64,000 nucleotides of DNA from Micromussa lordhowensis (Eukaryota; Cnidaria; Anthozoa; Scleractinia; Lobophylliidae): the NCBI GenBank assembly GCA_964020085.1, contig OZ026602.1, forward strand, positions 25,870,101-25,934,100. Reading direction: 5' to 3'. A program made the position numbers and the translations under genes. The notes under the pieces were generated by a model. That model worked only from the letters and a program-made list of their open reading frames with translations. It was not told the DNA's origin and ran no database searches. Positions 1 through 10,236 of the stretch are shown in pieces (position 1 is the first letter of the stretch; each line of letters opens with the position of its first letter).

Positions 1-192
1 AATGCGCTCCTCTGGCTCATCTTGTTCATCTGGTTCATCTTGTTCAGCTGGTTCATCTTGTTCAGCTGGTTCACCTTGTTCAGCTGGTTCATCTAGTTCA
101 GCTGGTTCATCTTCAAACACAGGATGTTCCTTCTCTAATTTAAACGCCGTTGCTAAGGAAATAACCAAGAAGAAGGCAACTGCAACACGCAT
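1..192 (-). CDS. Small secreted acidic-repeat protein, copy A (5' part, cut by window edge)
   Basis: This is the N-terminal 64 codons of the protein described at 39223-39609. The start is set at the methionine before a clear signal peptide (MRVAVAFFLVISLATAF), followed by a Lys/Glu stretch and then hexapeptide repeats of the type DEPAEQ (18-bp DNA repeats at 1-115). Copy A differs from B by a His for Arg change just after the signal peptide and by other silent or conservative changes. The 3' part lies left of the window. The function is not recognised; an acidic, Pro-rich, cysteine-poor secreted protein could be a matrix or mucus component, but that is speculation. Confidence 0.6.
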   Translation of the reverse strand, partial: MRVAVAFFLVISLATAFKLEKEHPVFEDEPAELDEPAEQGEPAEQDEPAEQDEPDEQDEPEERI

Positions 193-2068
193 CTTAAGAT
201 CCTTCGTTTCTGTAAAAAATTGTATTAAGAAATTAACCCTTTCCATTAGTCTCAAGGATAGTACATGGGTGCGCGTAGATATGGAATTTTGTGATGATAG
301 GTTTTTCCTGTAAACACTGTAAATTTCTGAATGAACGGACACTTGGACTGACAACTGAGGGAGTCTAACACTGGAGAGCACTGCTTGCTTGCGGGAACGG
401 AAACTCGTCACATTTTCTTGGTACACGAGGATCCTGATTTCAATGGTCTTCACTACAGACGTCAAGGAAGAAACATAACTTGGTCCAACAGTGGTTTATT
501 CTGCACTTGTCAATACTAACTACGTAATCGTCGATCAGGTAATCGGCGATATAACCGACGATGTAATCGAAAAACCGTTATAAACGCACTCGCTTATATA
601 TCTCTCTTTACTAGTCAAGTTTTTGCAATATGACAACATACAGTGCGAGCGAAAAGTACTTTTAATTAAGATAGGGACTTCCAATCAACACTAAAATTTA
701 AAATAGAGAGCTAAGATTAAAATTCACAGGTTGAAATTAAGATTGAAGAAACTTAAGAAAATTAAAAGTGAGATACAATTTGAATTTCTACTATTTCCGA
801 AACTTGGCGCGAATAGCAGCAAGGGAAAATTATCCCATGAATAGAAAGTAATGAAACTCCATGACTGAAATATAGTTCAGCTGGCTAGCTTCCGAGGAAA
901 CGGAAAACTCAAAAAGACCAGATAACGAGCTATTTGTCTACTAAATTAAGCTTAATGAAAATGATGTTACACATGTCCAGACGTACAATATATATATCGG
1001 CAACATACAAAGTAGAATATTTAAATTCCTGGTCGAAATGAAAGGAGGCTACTGTGGATTTTTTTTATAATTTTCCAAATAACAAAGAAAATGACTGACT
1101 GTACAACGACGAATTTTCTCATAACAAACGTTTCCGAACATTTTCCGAACATTTTCCCAAATTAGCATGCTGGGCGCTAAGTGGAATAATTATGATACCT
1201 GTGCATTAGGAGCTTTTTTTTTCCGCTCAGTAGCATATACAGCTGTCAATTAGAATAAAAACAACGACGACAAAAAACCTCGCTGGCATTTGCCACATTT
1301 AACTGGTACTTTAAGGTCGCACAGCACTGCTGCTTATAACAAATTCTTAAGGTAAACTTCTTCTGGCGTTAAGAACTTCCGAAAAGGCAAGTTCAACCAA
1401 TCAATAAGCTAACAGATTATCATTTCCTCCGATCCTTTTGTGTCCAAACGGAAGCCGATTTCCCCAGAAATTGCTGGAAGGTATTGGTTTCTGAAACTGG
1501 ACTTGGAAGACTAGAGATTGAAAGACTAGATATACGTCTAATCTTCATTTTGAAAGGCATTTTGACAGTTATTCTCTCTCATTACACGAAAGAATACACC
1601 ACTTTTAATGCGTGAAATTCTATTTCCGCATCGCCGGAAAACTGGACAAACCTGTTACAGCACTTGCCTCTTCCAAAGGCAATCCAAGTCGATAATGTTG
1701 ATTACAAAGCGTGAATTTGATATCGAATATGATAACATGCTGTAGTGCAGTCCACAGGAGGCAAAACGGAACAAACAAAAATAAACTCAGTTGTAGTATT
1801 TATTCACGGATACATTTGTTTTCCTTTTTTGACAAGTAGTACAAGGGTATTTGAATTGCTATATATGTTGAGCATTTTTACTCACGTGGCAAGCAGCAAG
1901 GCAATGTTTTTAAAGAAAAGAAATTATTTACTTAAGAAAAGAGCTTATCTCCCTTAGGATTGATTTGGCACACCGACATGGCCGCCGTGATGTCATGTGA
2001 AAACATTTCGTTAATTGGCTGAGCTGTCACGAATCGTGCATACTCCTTACGCTAATACCTACTAACTT
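193..2068. other. Upstream and intergenic DNA, copy A
   Basis: This is AT-rich DNA between the divergently read acidic-protein start and the foldback element. I see stop-rich frames, a TATA-like string (591-604) and tandem tttccgaacat words near 1125-1155. There is no convincing coding region. Confidence 0.5.
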
Positions 2069-2208
2069 CTTATTAACCGAGAGTGAGGTCTTTACGGGAA
2101 AATCTCGGACCGAGACCTTGCCGTATTGACCGAGCGATAGCGAGGTCAATACGGCATGGCCGTGTTTTGAGATTTTCCCGTAAGGACCGAACGTTCGAGG
2201 TTAATAAG
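2069..2208. mobile_element. 140-bp foldback element, copy A
   Basis: This is a near-perfect palindrome. The left arm begins cttattaaccgagagtgagg and the right arm ends cgttcgaggttaataag, with arms of about 65 bp around a short centre (cgagcgatagcgag). Both strands therefore give similar short open frames, which I do not take as genes. A MITE-like or snapback element is the natural reading. It is present at the same place in copy B (41497-41636), so it predates the duplication. Confidence 0.75.
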
Positions 2209-2758
2209 TTGTTTATTATATGGCGTTTTGCTTGGCTTTTGCAGGCCCGTAACCGGCCCGTGGGCACTACGGGAGAATAATGCGCTAGTATTAGCCAATC
2301 AGAGCACGCGTTAGATCGGCTACAAACCCAAGTCATATAATCAATACCAGTGAAGACCCTCCCGTAAAATGTTAAGATTTGAAACAGTTGTGTTCATGTC
2401 ACTGAGAGCAGTGTTTGTAGCTGTATAAACAAAGTATTGCGTAATTTATTCCGGGGTATTCCCTTATTTGGGTTATATAGATATGTTCATATATTTACGC
2501 CAATGAAAGTTATTTTTGGTTAGAGCGATTATGCATTAGAGCCGTGTACTATTTTACTGGTCTGAATTGGGGTATCGATTTTTGGCTCAGGTCTAAAACA
2601 GAGTACATTCAATGTTCGGGTCGCAAAGCCCCAACAAAAACCTTTGGAGAGAACCCACCGGTGACTTATATAGCCAATGAGATTTTGGTTTAGAAAATAT
2701 AAAACTAATATTCTTTAAAATATAAGCAGAATCCATATCTCTCATATGTCATACAAGT
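2209..2758. other. Region downstream of the FAD gene, copy A
   Basis: The sequence contains ccgtaaccggcccgtgggc and an approximately 120-bp stretch with a CCAAT word (agccaatcagag) that looks like more repeat DNA next to the foldback element. No gene is seen. Copy B is the same at 41637-42186. Confidence 0.4.
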
Positions 2759-4705
2759 TTAGTCCCAAAGTTTCACTCCTTGGTCATTAATCGTCGTTTT
2801 GACGAGAACTTTCGTCATTCTTTCCACTTGGCCAGCTAAGTCGCCCTTGGTACTCATCAGCCATCCGTAAATTGGCGCTGGATCCTTTTCCACTTCATAG
2901 CTGACATCACGTTCAAGTACCCCTCGTTTGATTAGGTCCACAACTGCCCGTTCAGCGGCTGTTGTGACTACACTCATGTCTTGTGGGAATGCCACTTGTC
3001 CAATGGTGAAAGGTCCCATGTAATAGATGGGAGCTAAAGGATCTTCAGTACCTGGAACCAAGGAGAAATTGTTGATGTCAATCAGGGCACCAGATGGACG
3101 GAAATAATTGACCCCATCCCTCGTCACAACGTTCGGATGATCTTCATGATTTTGGGACTCTTTGGCATTCCGAAAAGGGACCAAAATCTCTTTGATGAGC
3201 TTCGCTTTTCTTAAAGATGTTGTCAGCGGGGAGGAATCTTTCTCAAACGCAGCCTTCTGGCCAGTGGCATCGATCATGACCTCATGATGGGCTTTAAAAG
3301 TGGTATCTCCGTCCGGTTTCCATGACAATTTGATTCCACTTCTACCTTTTGCTTCTTCAACTTCATACTTTTTTCCAATCTTCTTAACTTCAAGGTAGCC
3401 GTCTTTCATAAGAGCCAGGATCTTTTCAGCATTTTGAACTGGGAAGGGACCAGTGAGCAGATGCAGTTCAGTCTTGATTTCTTCAAACCGGATGCGATCT
3501 TCCGCTGAAAAGTAGCTGAAGGCCTCGTCGAATACTGCGTACGACTGATAAAAGACATTCTGTAGAAGTACAGGAACGCCAGTTTTTAAGCTCTCTTTCG
3601 CCTCTTCAAGCTCCCGGCATAATCTCTCCACCGGATCGGTTGTTTGCAGTAGCTTTCTCATTTCAGAAACTGCTTCTTCTAACGTCACTGTTTCCCAGCA
3701 GTCTGGAAGATACGCACGAAGTCGAGGAACTTCATCGTAGACCTCTCTCTTTAAGAGATACCAGAAGTCATCGAGTGGCAGAAATCCATCATTCGCTTCA
3801 ATAATAGGAATGAAAGATGCAGGTGTTAGGTATTTGTGCGCGAAAATCTTGTTAACAACCACGCCCATTACTTGAGGGAGCATTGCCTTGCGTCCGTACA
3901 TTGTCATCTTGAATCCTTCTGCTCCCTTGAAGGGTACGAACTTCAAGCTGCTCTTGCCGTTTTGATGCATCGACTGAAAAGAACCATTCTTATTACTTAG
4001 AGTTAGAGCAGTGTCTACTGCCGATAACGAACAGCCAAGTATCCCCACGTTGCCTCCAAGCTCGGTTCTGTCCTGGATGTCTCGTGCTGGAAAAGGTGAA
4101 GGAAGCCAGTGTGGAAAATCCGGGAACCTGTTGTAGGTCCAGTGTCCTGTCGCAACAAACAAGTTTCTAGCAAAGGTTTTGCTCTTCTTGTCAAGATCAA
4201 GTTCATACCCATTCGCACCAAAAACGTTTCTGGGTAGAATGGAAGTTACCTTGGTCAGGCGCCGAACATCCACTGTGAAACCCTTCTCTCTGAGCGCCAT
4301 CACAAACTGATTGAAGCGGTTGCTTAAATAGAGGCCAACCACAAATCTAGGAAATGGTTTATTCAGCCAGGTTGGGATCTCGCTTTCTTCAATTCCCAAA
4401 CTCACTCTGTACTCTGAAGGGAGGGAGCGCAGCCAAAGTAGAAAGTCCGAGTTTTCAGGAAATGGTATGTAGGTGGCCGTAATCTGGGTGCACACGCCAG
4501 CAATATTTACGATATGATCAGGAATGGTCATGTGTCTCGAGTACGGCATTCCTGGTCCTAGGTCTTGAGTAGACTCCACTACCAGAATACGGAATGGCCC
4601 TTTTCCCTTGGGTTTTAAGTGCAAAGAAATTTGGCCAAGTACAGAGGTACCATAGGCGCCAGCTCCCACTATTGCGATATCGTACACCGGACCAGTACCG
4701 TTCAT
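2759..4705 (-). CDS. FAD/NAD(P)-binding oxidoreductase-like protein, intact copy A
   Basis: This is a single-exon frame of 648 residues. An N-terminal Rossmann dinucleotide motif, VGAGAYGTS (residues about 13-21), is followed by an acidic strand end in ILVVES (about 45). A second glycine-rich nucleotide motif, GILGCSLSAVDTAL, lies at about 220, with an ATG-type motif (VATGHW) just before it; this layout is typical of the FAD-NAD(P)-binding family (Pfam NAD_binding_9 type) and of flavin monooxygenase-like enzymes. The C-terminal half carries another IDATGQ motif. The substrate cannot be read from sequence. I start at MNGTGPVYDIAIVG because upstream in-frame codons look like untranslated AT-rich DNA. 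A TATATATA lies about 60 bp upstream. The absence of introns next to a multi-exon neighbour fits retroposition or horizontal transfer, but neither is shown. No membrane segment is evident in the mature frame. Confidence 0.8.
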   Translation of the reverse strand: MNGTGPVYDIAIVGAGAYGTSVLGQISLHLKPKGKGPFRILVVESTQDLGPGMPYSRHMTIPDHIVNIAGVCTQITATYIPFPENSDFLLWLRSLPSEYRVSLGIEESEIPTWLNKPFPRFVVGLYLSNRFNQFVMALREKGFTVDVRRLTKVTSILPRNVFGANGYELDLDKKSKTFARNLFVATGHWTYNRFPDFPHWLPSPFPARDIQDRTELGGNVGILGCSLSAVDTALTLSNKNGSFQSMHQNGKSSLKFVPFKGAEGFKMTMYGRKAMLPQVMGVVVNKIFAHKYLTPASFIPIIEANDGFLPLDDFWYLLKREVYDEVPRLRAYLPDCWETVTLEEAVSEMRKLLQTTDPVERLCRELEEAKESLKTGVPVLLQNVFYQSYAVFDEAFSYFSAEDRIRFEEIKTELHLLTGPFPVQNAEKILALMKDGYLEVKKIGKKYEVEEAKGRSGIKLSWKPDGDTTFKAHHEVMIDATGQKAAFEKDSSPLTTSLRKAKLIKEILVPFRNAKESQNHEDHPNVVTRDGVNYFRPSGALIDINNFSLVPGTEDPLAPIYYMGPFTIGQVAFPQDMSVVTTAAERAVVDLIKRGVLERDVSYEVEKDPAPIYGWLMSTKGDLAGQVERMTKVLVKTTINDQGVKLWD

Positions 4706-4761
4706 CTTTGATCGTAGTTTTGATGTCTGTAAAGATCGAAAGCAAAGTGAACACGAATTAA

Positions 4762-4777
4762 AAAATATATATAAAGC
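4762..4777 (-). promoter_or_regulatory. Candidate TATA box of the FAD gene (copy A)
   Basis: The minus strand reads CTTTATATATATTTTT, 57-72 bp upstream of the ATG at 4705. This leaves room for a transcription start about 30 bp downstream and a short leader. It is conserved in copy B near 44190-44204. An alternative is that the CTTTACAG at about 4728 is a 3' splice site, with the true promoter further upstream. Confidence 0.35.
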
Positions 4778-5658
4778 CAAAAAAAGTGTAGAAATAGCCG
4801 ACCCGTACGAACGTGGCGTACGAACGAACTATTGAGATTAACAACTACCGCAAATTTTTTCAACACACAATTGAACTAATAGTTAGCTGCCATTAACACT
4901 TTCCCTGATCAACAAATTAACCAGAAGTCTTAATAACCATTTAATTTGACTATTTTTTTTAACCCTTTGTGGACCAAATGATCGCTAAAAAAGGGCGTTT
5001 TTAACTGTTAAATGCTTTTTTTCGATGCCATGACGCTAAATAAGCCGTAACTTTGCTGAAAAGCTACTTTTTGTCCAAACTGATAGATTTCTTTAAGATG
5101 GACGTGAGAATTGGAAATTGATGATCGTATATACCTATTTTTTAAGCAAACTCAATTTTTTCATCTCGCAGTCATGACAAAAACTAGAATAATATTATTT
5201 GCGTTCAGTCCGGACATCCAGTTTCAACGCATATCACATTCACTTCATCTCAGTGATTTGAAAAACATCATCCTTTTCATTTCCATTTTAAAACATGGGA
5301 ACAGTGTAATGGTAGTCAATAAAATCCAAATGACGGTAAAATTTAAAGCATTGTTTACTAAGAGTATATTAAAAAACCACAAGCTTTCGGTTGTCTTAAC
5401 ATGCAGCCTTCAACAGGCGCGAAATGCTAAAAAGGGTGCGTGTATAGAGTGATAAAATACAACAGAATAAAATACAACAGAGTAAAATGTAATCACATAT
5501 CTCGACATGGTACTGGTAGAGAAATTCTCAAACTCATTAATAATTCATCAAGTTAAGACCAACAAAATTAAGGAGGCTTGGATACCCGGTCTTAATTTGC
5601 ATAGATTTTGACGATTTTACATTTCCGTTTACTCCTCAGTTTTTGTTTCGACTCAGAA

Positions 5659-5807
5659 GATATTTCAAACGCTCGAGACAGAGTTTCATCGGCTAATCCA
5701 AACACCTCGAATTTCGTCAAAAATACTCCGCTGCGCGTCGTATTTTCAACTCTCTTCTCGGTGTTTGGATATTCCGATGAAACACTGCCTCTCGTGTTTG
5801 ATATATT
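5659..5807. mobile_element. Inverted-repeat element, copy A
   Basis: The left arm gatatttcaaacgctcgaga continuing to atccaaacacc pairs with the right arm ggtgtttggat continuing to gtttgatat. The arms are about 60 bp with several mismatches, around a centre of about 35 bp. It looks like an old MITE. The counterpart in B is 45077-45225. Confidence 0.6.
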
Positions 5808-6870
5808 ACTTCCTTATCTGCGCGCGCTCATGTGTTATTCGCTATGTTTCTCTATGGTTATGGCATAACCAGCTTCACTATCCAGCGCTTAATTTACGGC
5901 TTGTAGGTTTATACAAGAACAAGAATGCTCTACAAGAATGGAAACGAATGGAGAAGTTGATTTATCCTGAAAGTTCATTGCTACGAGGATAATAAACTTT
6001 ACGGGTTGATCAGAAAAATTGCCAAGGAATTTAAACACTTCCTACCTTAATTGAATGAAGGATGTAAAATTCTTGTCCAAAATGTTCTTGTCCTCCGTCA
6101 ACAGGAAAACAACAGGAGTGAATATCTAAGATGACTGCCTCTTAAAACTTCCGAAGCTGAAAAAAATCTCGTTTGTTAAAAGCAGTTACTATGCACATTA
6201 TGCCGTCCTTAACTAATTGAATAACGCGAGGAAAACCGTACAATTGTATCTCAACGCTGTCCAGTCAGCAAGTCTCGCCTCTTGTTATGACATTGACGGC
6301 TAGAAAGTTGATCTTCATCCTTTTATAGTAGTTCGCGTTTTGTTAGTTCGTGCCAATGCGGAAGAGAGACAGATGAAAGCCAAAATGAATGAATTCTACA
6401 AGGAGGGAATCAGAATGTGGCGCCTTCATGATCACTCTCCCAGTCTGATGCACTGAAAAGGGAGACGTTGGGGATTTCGATTTTTCAATTTTTGTCGGTT
6501 TTTTTTTTCATCGGTTTTTCGGTTTTTGCACCCAAAATGTCTGGTTTTTCGGATTGCTTTAAGTGGCGGTTTTCGGTTTATTCCCTGTTCAGCATTCGGT
6601 CTTTGGATTTTGGTGATAAGGAAATGGGTTTTTGAGTTTTGTTTGACTACTTACGTTGCTAGTTCCACTTCTTAATAATTGAAACCCGATAATTTATTCC
6701 CACTGATCTCAGACATTCAAATATCCGATATTCACGTTCGGGACTGCTCCTGCCATAGAAACTATTTTTTCCTTATATTGTTCTTATAGTTTTGATGTTA
6801 TAGTAACTAGCTTTTTATTAATTACTATTTTTAATATTATGTGCCTTGTAAATAGCTTATGTTTATGCAC

Positions 6871-6887
6871 ATATATATATATATATA
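6871..6887. repeat. (AT)n microsatellite, copy A
   Basis: Seventeen bases of alternating AT; copy B has about 30 at 46299-46328, so the tract length differs between copies. Confidence 0.9.
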
Positions 6888-7626
6888 AATAATTCTGGGA
6901 AGCGCCTCGCATGGGAACTCTCGTGCCGTTCGCGGTTTCCCTTTCTTTTCATTCTTTTTTCGTTTTTGTCTTTTACTACATTAGATACCTCGGACAAGAG
7001 ACAATGATCAAAATATCTCATCGTCCCTTACCTCGAGGTAGAAACGAATGTTAGGTTGCATGCGACTCCAATGAGGCATTTGTAACATTTCATTGCCGTT
7101 CATTGGAAAAATCTAACAATCGATGAGTTAATAGAAAGCTAAAGGGGTCGGACCTGCAATGATTTTTAAAAATAGAAAAATGTCTGAAGACTGTTAATCC
7201 CTCAAAAAAAAAAAGAAAGAAGTGTGCGTCTTTCGCTGCCGTATCAAGCTTAGCACATAAGCCCCGTCTACACTCCCGCGGAGAAATTTGAAAACGCAGT
7301 TTTGTATCTGCGATTAGACATACCGTCCGCACTAATCCGCCACCAAAATGGAACTTTTTGAAAACGCTCTTCAACGCTCTGATCGTTGTGTATTCAAATT
7401 TCACCCGCATAATGTTGATAAGGCCTTAAAATTTGTGAATTTGCAAGTTAAATCATTTTGGGTGGCGGTTTTTGGATCTGAGGATTTTTATGGTGGTTTT
7501 TCGGTTTTCAAAGAAATTTTTTGCGGTTTTCCGGTTTCTAGTAGACCTTCATTGAATACTGAACAAGTCATTACACATGGAAATTTGTCTGTTATTGCTG
7601 AAGGAAGCTTGAGACTAAGAAAGGGA

Positions 7627-7800
7627 AAGACTTCCTTTCAGGCAGACAGCAAGTAAGTAGAGTAGCTCGAGCAAAATCGATGCCATTTATTTCATTGATT
7701 TCATCAGCACTCAATCTTCTCATGTCTTCAGATAGTTGAGTTCTGGCAATAGCCCTGATACCTTCTAACCCTTCATCACCAAGATAGGTGAGTTTTCATT
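7627..7800 (+). other. Exon-like recurring module M1 (copy A)
   Basis: The segment starts gacttcctttcaggcagac and contains aaaatcgatgccatttattt, then cattgatttcatcagcactc, and ends in ggtgagttttcat, a good splice-donor context. Related arrangements (cttcctttt, then aagtgacca, then atcgacggcctt, then cattgatt.catcagca) occur at about 9645, at 49351 (copy B only) and at about 15290. The counterpart in B is about 47054-47230. Frames are interrupted, so if transcribed it is probably non-coding. Confidence 0.4.
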
Positions 7801-8666
7801 TCACGATGAGTTTTCACGTCTGCCTGCTCAATGCTCGAAGCTTAAATCTTAGTCAATATTGGAAGACAACGAATCATTTGGTATAAAAATAATTTCTGTA
7901 TTCAGAGCGCAATTAAAAATCGCATTAAACAGTGGGATATTTCGTTGGGTTCGACCGAACTTCGTCAGTCACAATAAAAATGTGAATGTTAAGGGTTTTA
8001 TGTGATGTTCTTTACGGTATTGAGGGGGCTAAAATGGCGTTATAGATGTTGCCTAATTCGAAACCATTGTCATGTGATTTAAATGCTCTTGTTGGCGTTC
8101 CGAAGTCCCCTTGATGTATGGCACTTAAGCCGGTATATTCTCTTCTGGTTTACAAATTCTTCGGAGTCTCTCGAACCAGATCCAGTGTTTGGTATTGTTA
8201 GCATCCAATCAAGATAGTTGTTGGCATTCAAGGCTTGCAAAACGTGTTTAATTTCCTTTACTTTGTGTTATGTTCTTCACACCAAAGTCTGAGCTCACTG
8301 TAGCAGCTCTTTTATGATGTATATGATGGTTAGAATGGAAATTCAGGCAGTCAGAAAGTCAGAACCGAACGAAATATCTCACATTTAAATAGTATTTGTA
8401 AATTAATCACGCTCTAAGTACGGAAAATTATTTTTTTATATACTTTAATCATAATTCTGTAGCAGGAACGCAACACTTTTTTTTCCTTTTATGTAAGTAT
8501 TTAACACTGTTGTGCTAATTGGAGAAACTGTAAATAACCAAATATTTCAAATAGAACATAAACTGTTAAAAATTCCAACTGGTAGGAGGCTCACCAGTTG
8601 GCTATTTACACAGAGCGGTCAACGAGTTCAACTCGGGACTACTGAGTACAAACCTAGATAGCGTTA

Positions 8667-8737
8667 AGGTGGTGGAATTGAAACAGGGACCTCCAGATTT
8701 CAAATCCAGCGCCCTAAACCACTCGGCCACACCACCT
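8667..8737 (-). tRNA. tRNA-Ser(UGA)-like sequence, probably degenerate, copy A
   Basis: On the minus strand the ends AGGTGGT and ACCACCT pair perfectly, a TGGCCGAGTGGTTTAGGGC string matches the D-arm and A box of serine tRNAs, and the anticodon loop TTTGAAA presents UGA. However, the long variable arm expected of tRNA-Ser is missing, the T arm does not pair well, and no T-run terminator follows. It is therefore a tRNA pseudogene or a tRNA-derived repeat. It is kept unchanged in copy B. Confidence 0.5.
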
Positions 8738-9644
8738 CCCTTATATCTCGCGTTTTGTTTCTGCAAATCCGGAAATTTTGGTTGAAAGTCAAATGGAACA
8801 GCAATTTTGCGGATAATCCGATCGGAAATTGTAGACTACCTCCAGAGGTAGTCCTCTTTTTCCATTCAGAATGGAACGGCGGAAATGTCCTTACCATTTG
8901 CAAAATACTCCAGTTTGCAGACTCTCATCACTGCTAAAACAATCACACGGTAAATCGAATTGCAAATGGTGAGCTCCATCTCATTCGGTTGGGTTGTGGT
9001 TTTGGAAAAACCCTAACCATAACCCAACGGTTATCCCAACCGGTTTATTCTGACAAATGGGAAGCATTCTTGGTGAAAGCTGAAAAACCATCGCGGATGT
9101 TGATAAGCATATTTTCCAAATGTTGAGATCGTTTCTCCGGTTTTTTCAGCCAGTTGCTGGCAGTTGTATTTTTATCATTCTGTCAAAGGTTTTCATGCCA
9201 CCGAAAATTCCACTCGCTGTACGATAAACAAAAACATCAGTTTTTTAACCCAGTGGTAATTATTGAAAGTAGGTTTTCGAATTGGCGTTAAAGCTGTCTC
9301 ATTCGAACCTGGATAACTTTATGCAGCGCATAGATTATTACTAACTGTCGGATGATAAGCAATTGTTGCTTGATTAAAAGCCTTTGAAGTCGCTGAACGG
9401 TCACTTTTCAATATATCTCATGCAGAGCGTCGGATGCTTTTAAAATACCAGCTAGAACACCAACAATCAATAACGTTCGTTTAAACGTGCCTTGATTGGA
9501 AAGCAGCAAAACCGTGATATATCTCTACGCTTGGTAACTGATTCAATGAATGTTCAAACGAAAAGACCTTGGAACACGCCCACCTTTTCTGATGCAATAC
9601 AACTAACAACATGCATGAGAACTTTGCTAATGAAGAAATAGACT

Positions 9645-9840
9645 TTATTTTCTGTGTGAAGCGAGAAGTGACTACAGGAGGAAGGGCAGATTACAAAATC
9701 GACGGCCTTAAATTATTTCATCGATTACATCAGCAATCAGACGGTTTTTGTATGTGTGATGTCAGACTGTAGGTCCTAATGAGTTCTTTGTTGGTATCTC
9801 GCGGTTTGTTTCTAGTTCTGTGTTGAGATTGGGAGGGAAG
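9645..9840 (+). other. Exon-like recurring module M2 (copy A)
   Basis: It contains ttctgtgtgaagcgagaagt, then caaaatcgacggcctt, then tttcatcgattacatcagca, in the same order and spacing as modules M1, M3 and M4. Copy B has two versions (about 49068-49250 and 51725-51910) because of the internal duplication. It does not code for an uninterrupted protein. Confidence 0.4.
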
Positions 9841-10149
9841 GTCAGTGAAAGCCAGAATTCTTCGCGGCATGGTTATTTTGCTCTCAGTGCATGCTGGCAG
9901 TTTAGAAGAAAAACTTTGGTTTTTGACTTCACGGACTGGAGTGTTCACATGGGGAAATTTTCATCCCGGTTAACCAGGCTAGCCTGCCTTCTCGTATCAA
10001 CACATAAAATTTTAACAAAGCAAATAGGAGAGAGGCACGATCTTGGTAAATGGGCTCATGTAAAGAGGCCCTAAATCGAAATCAGCTCAGTTTAGTTCGA
10101 GTAGGAACTAAAACTCAAATTTACTATTCTGCTATATATGGAACAGCAG

Positions 10150-10236
10150 CGAACAAATGAAACACCTTGTTTCCTCTAACAACATATCAACACGAACAAA
10201 TGAAACATCTTGTTTCCTCTAACAACATATCAACAA
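10150..10236. repeat. 43-bp minisatellite, two copies (copy A)
   Basis: The unit gcgaacaaatgaaacacctt.., with core cttgtttcctctaacaac followed by atatcaacac, occurs twice in a row. The corresponding arrays in copy B hold three units (49926-50057) and one unit (52589-52634). Confidence 0.85.

Larger units (their letters stand above)
4706..8666. other. Gene-free stretch between the FAD gene and the tRNA-like sequence, copy A
   Basis: This holds the inverted-repeat element at 5659-5807, a T-rich stretch with reiterated cggttttt words (6485-6630 and 7455-7540), an (AT)n microsatellite at 6871-6887 and the first exon-like module (about 7630-7800). The open frames are short and not supported by protein features. 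Copy B (44132-48092) is parallel. Confidence 0.45.

Noticed and set aside
1..192. Acidic secreted protein as a toxin precursor
   Set aside because: No cysteine framework or known toxin fold; the repeats are simple acidic hexapeptides.
2073..2336. Two opposed frames with similar proteins (RSLRENLKTRPCRIDLAIAR type)
   Set aside because: Both strands of a palindrome give the same peptide; it is the foldback element, not a gene.
5111..5452. 113-codon plus-strand open frame
   Set aside because: Indels between A and B disrupt it (the 44.5-kb counterpart is not open), and the composition is like intergenic DNA.
7348..7656. 102-codon frame open in both copies
   Set aside because: It is rich in low-complexity ggttttt-derived codons and overlaps the non-coding module M1; no domain or signal peptide.
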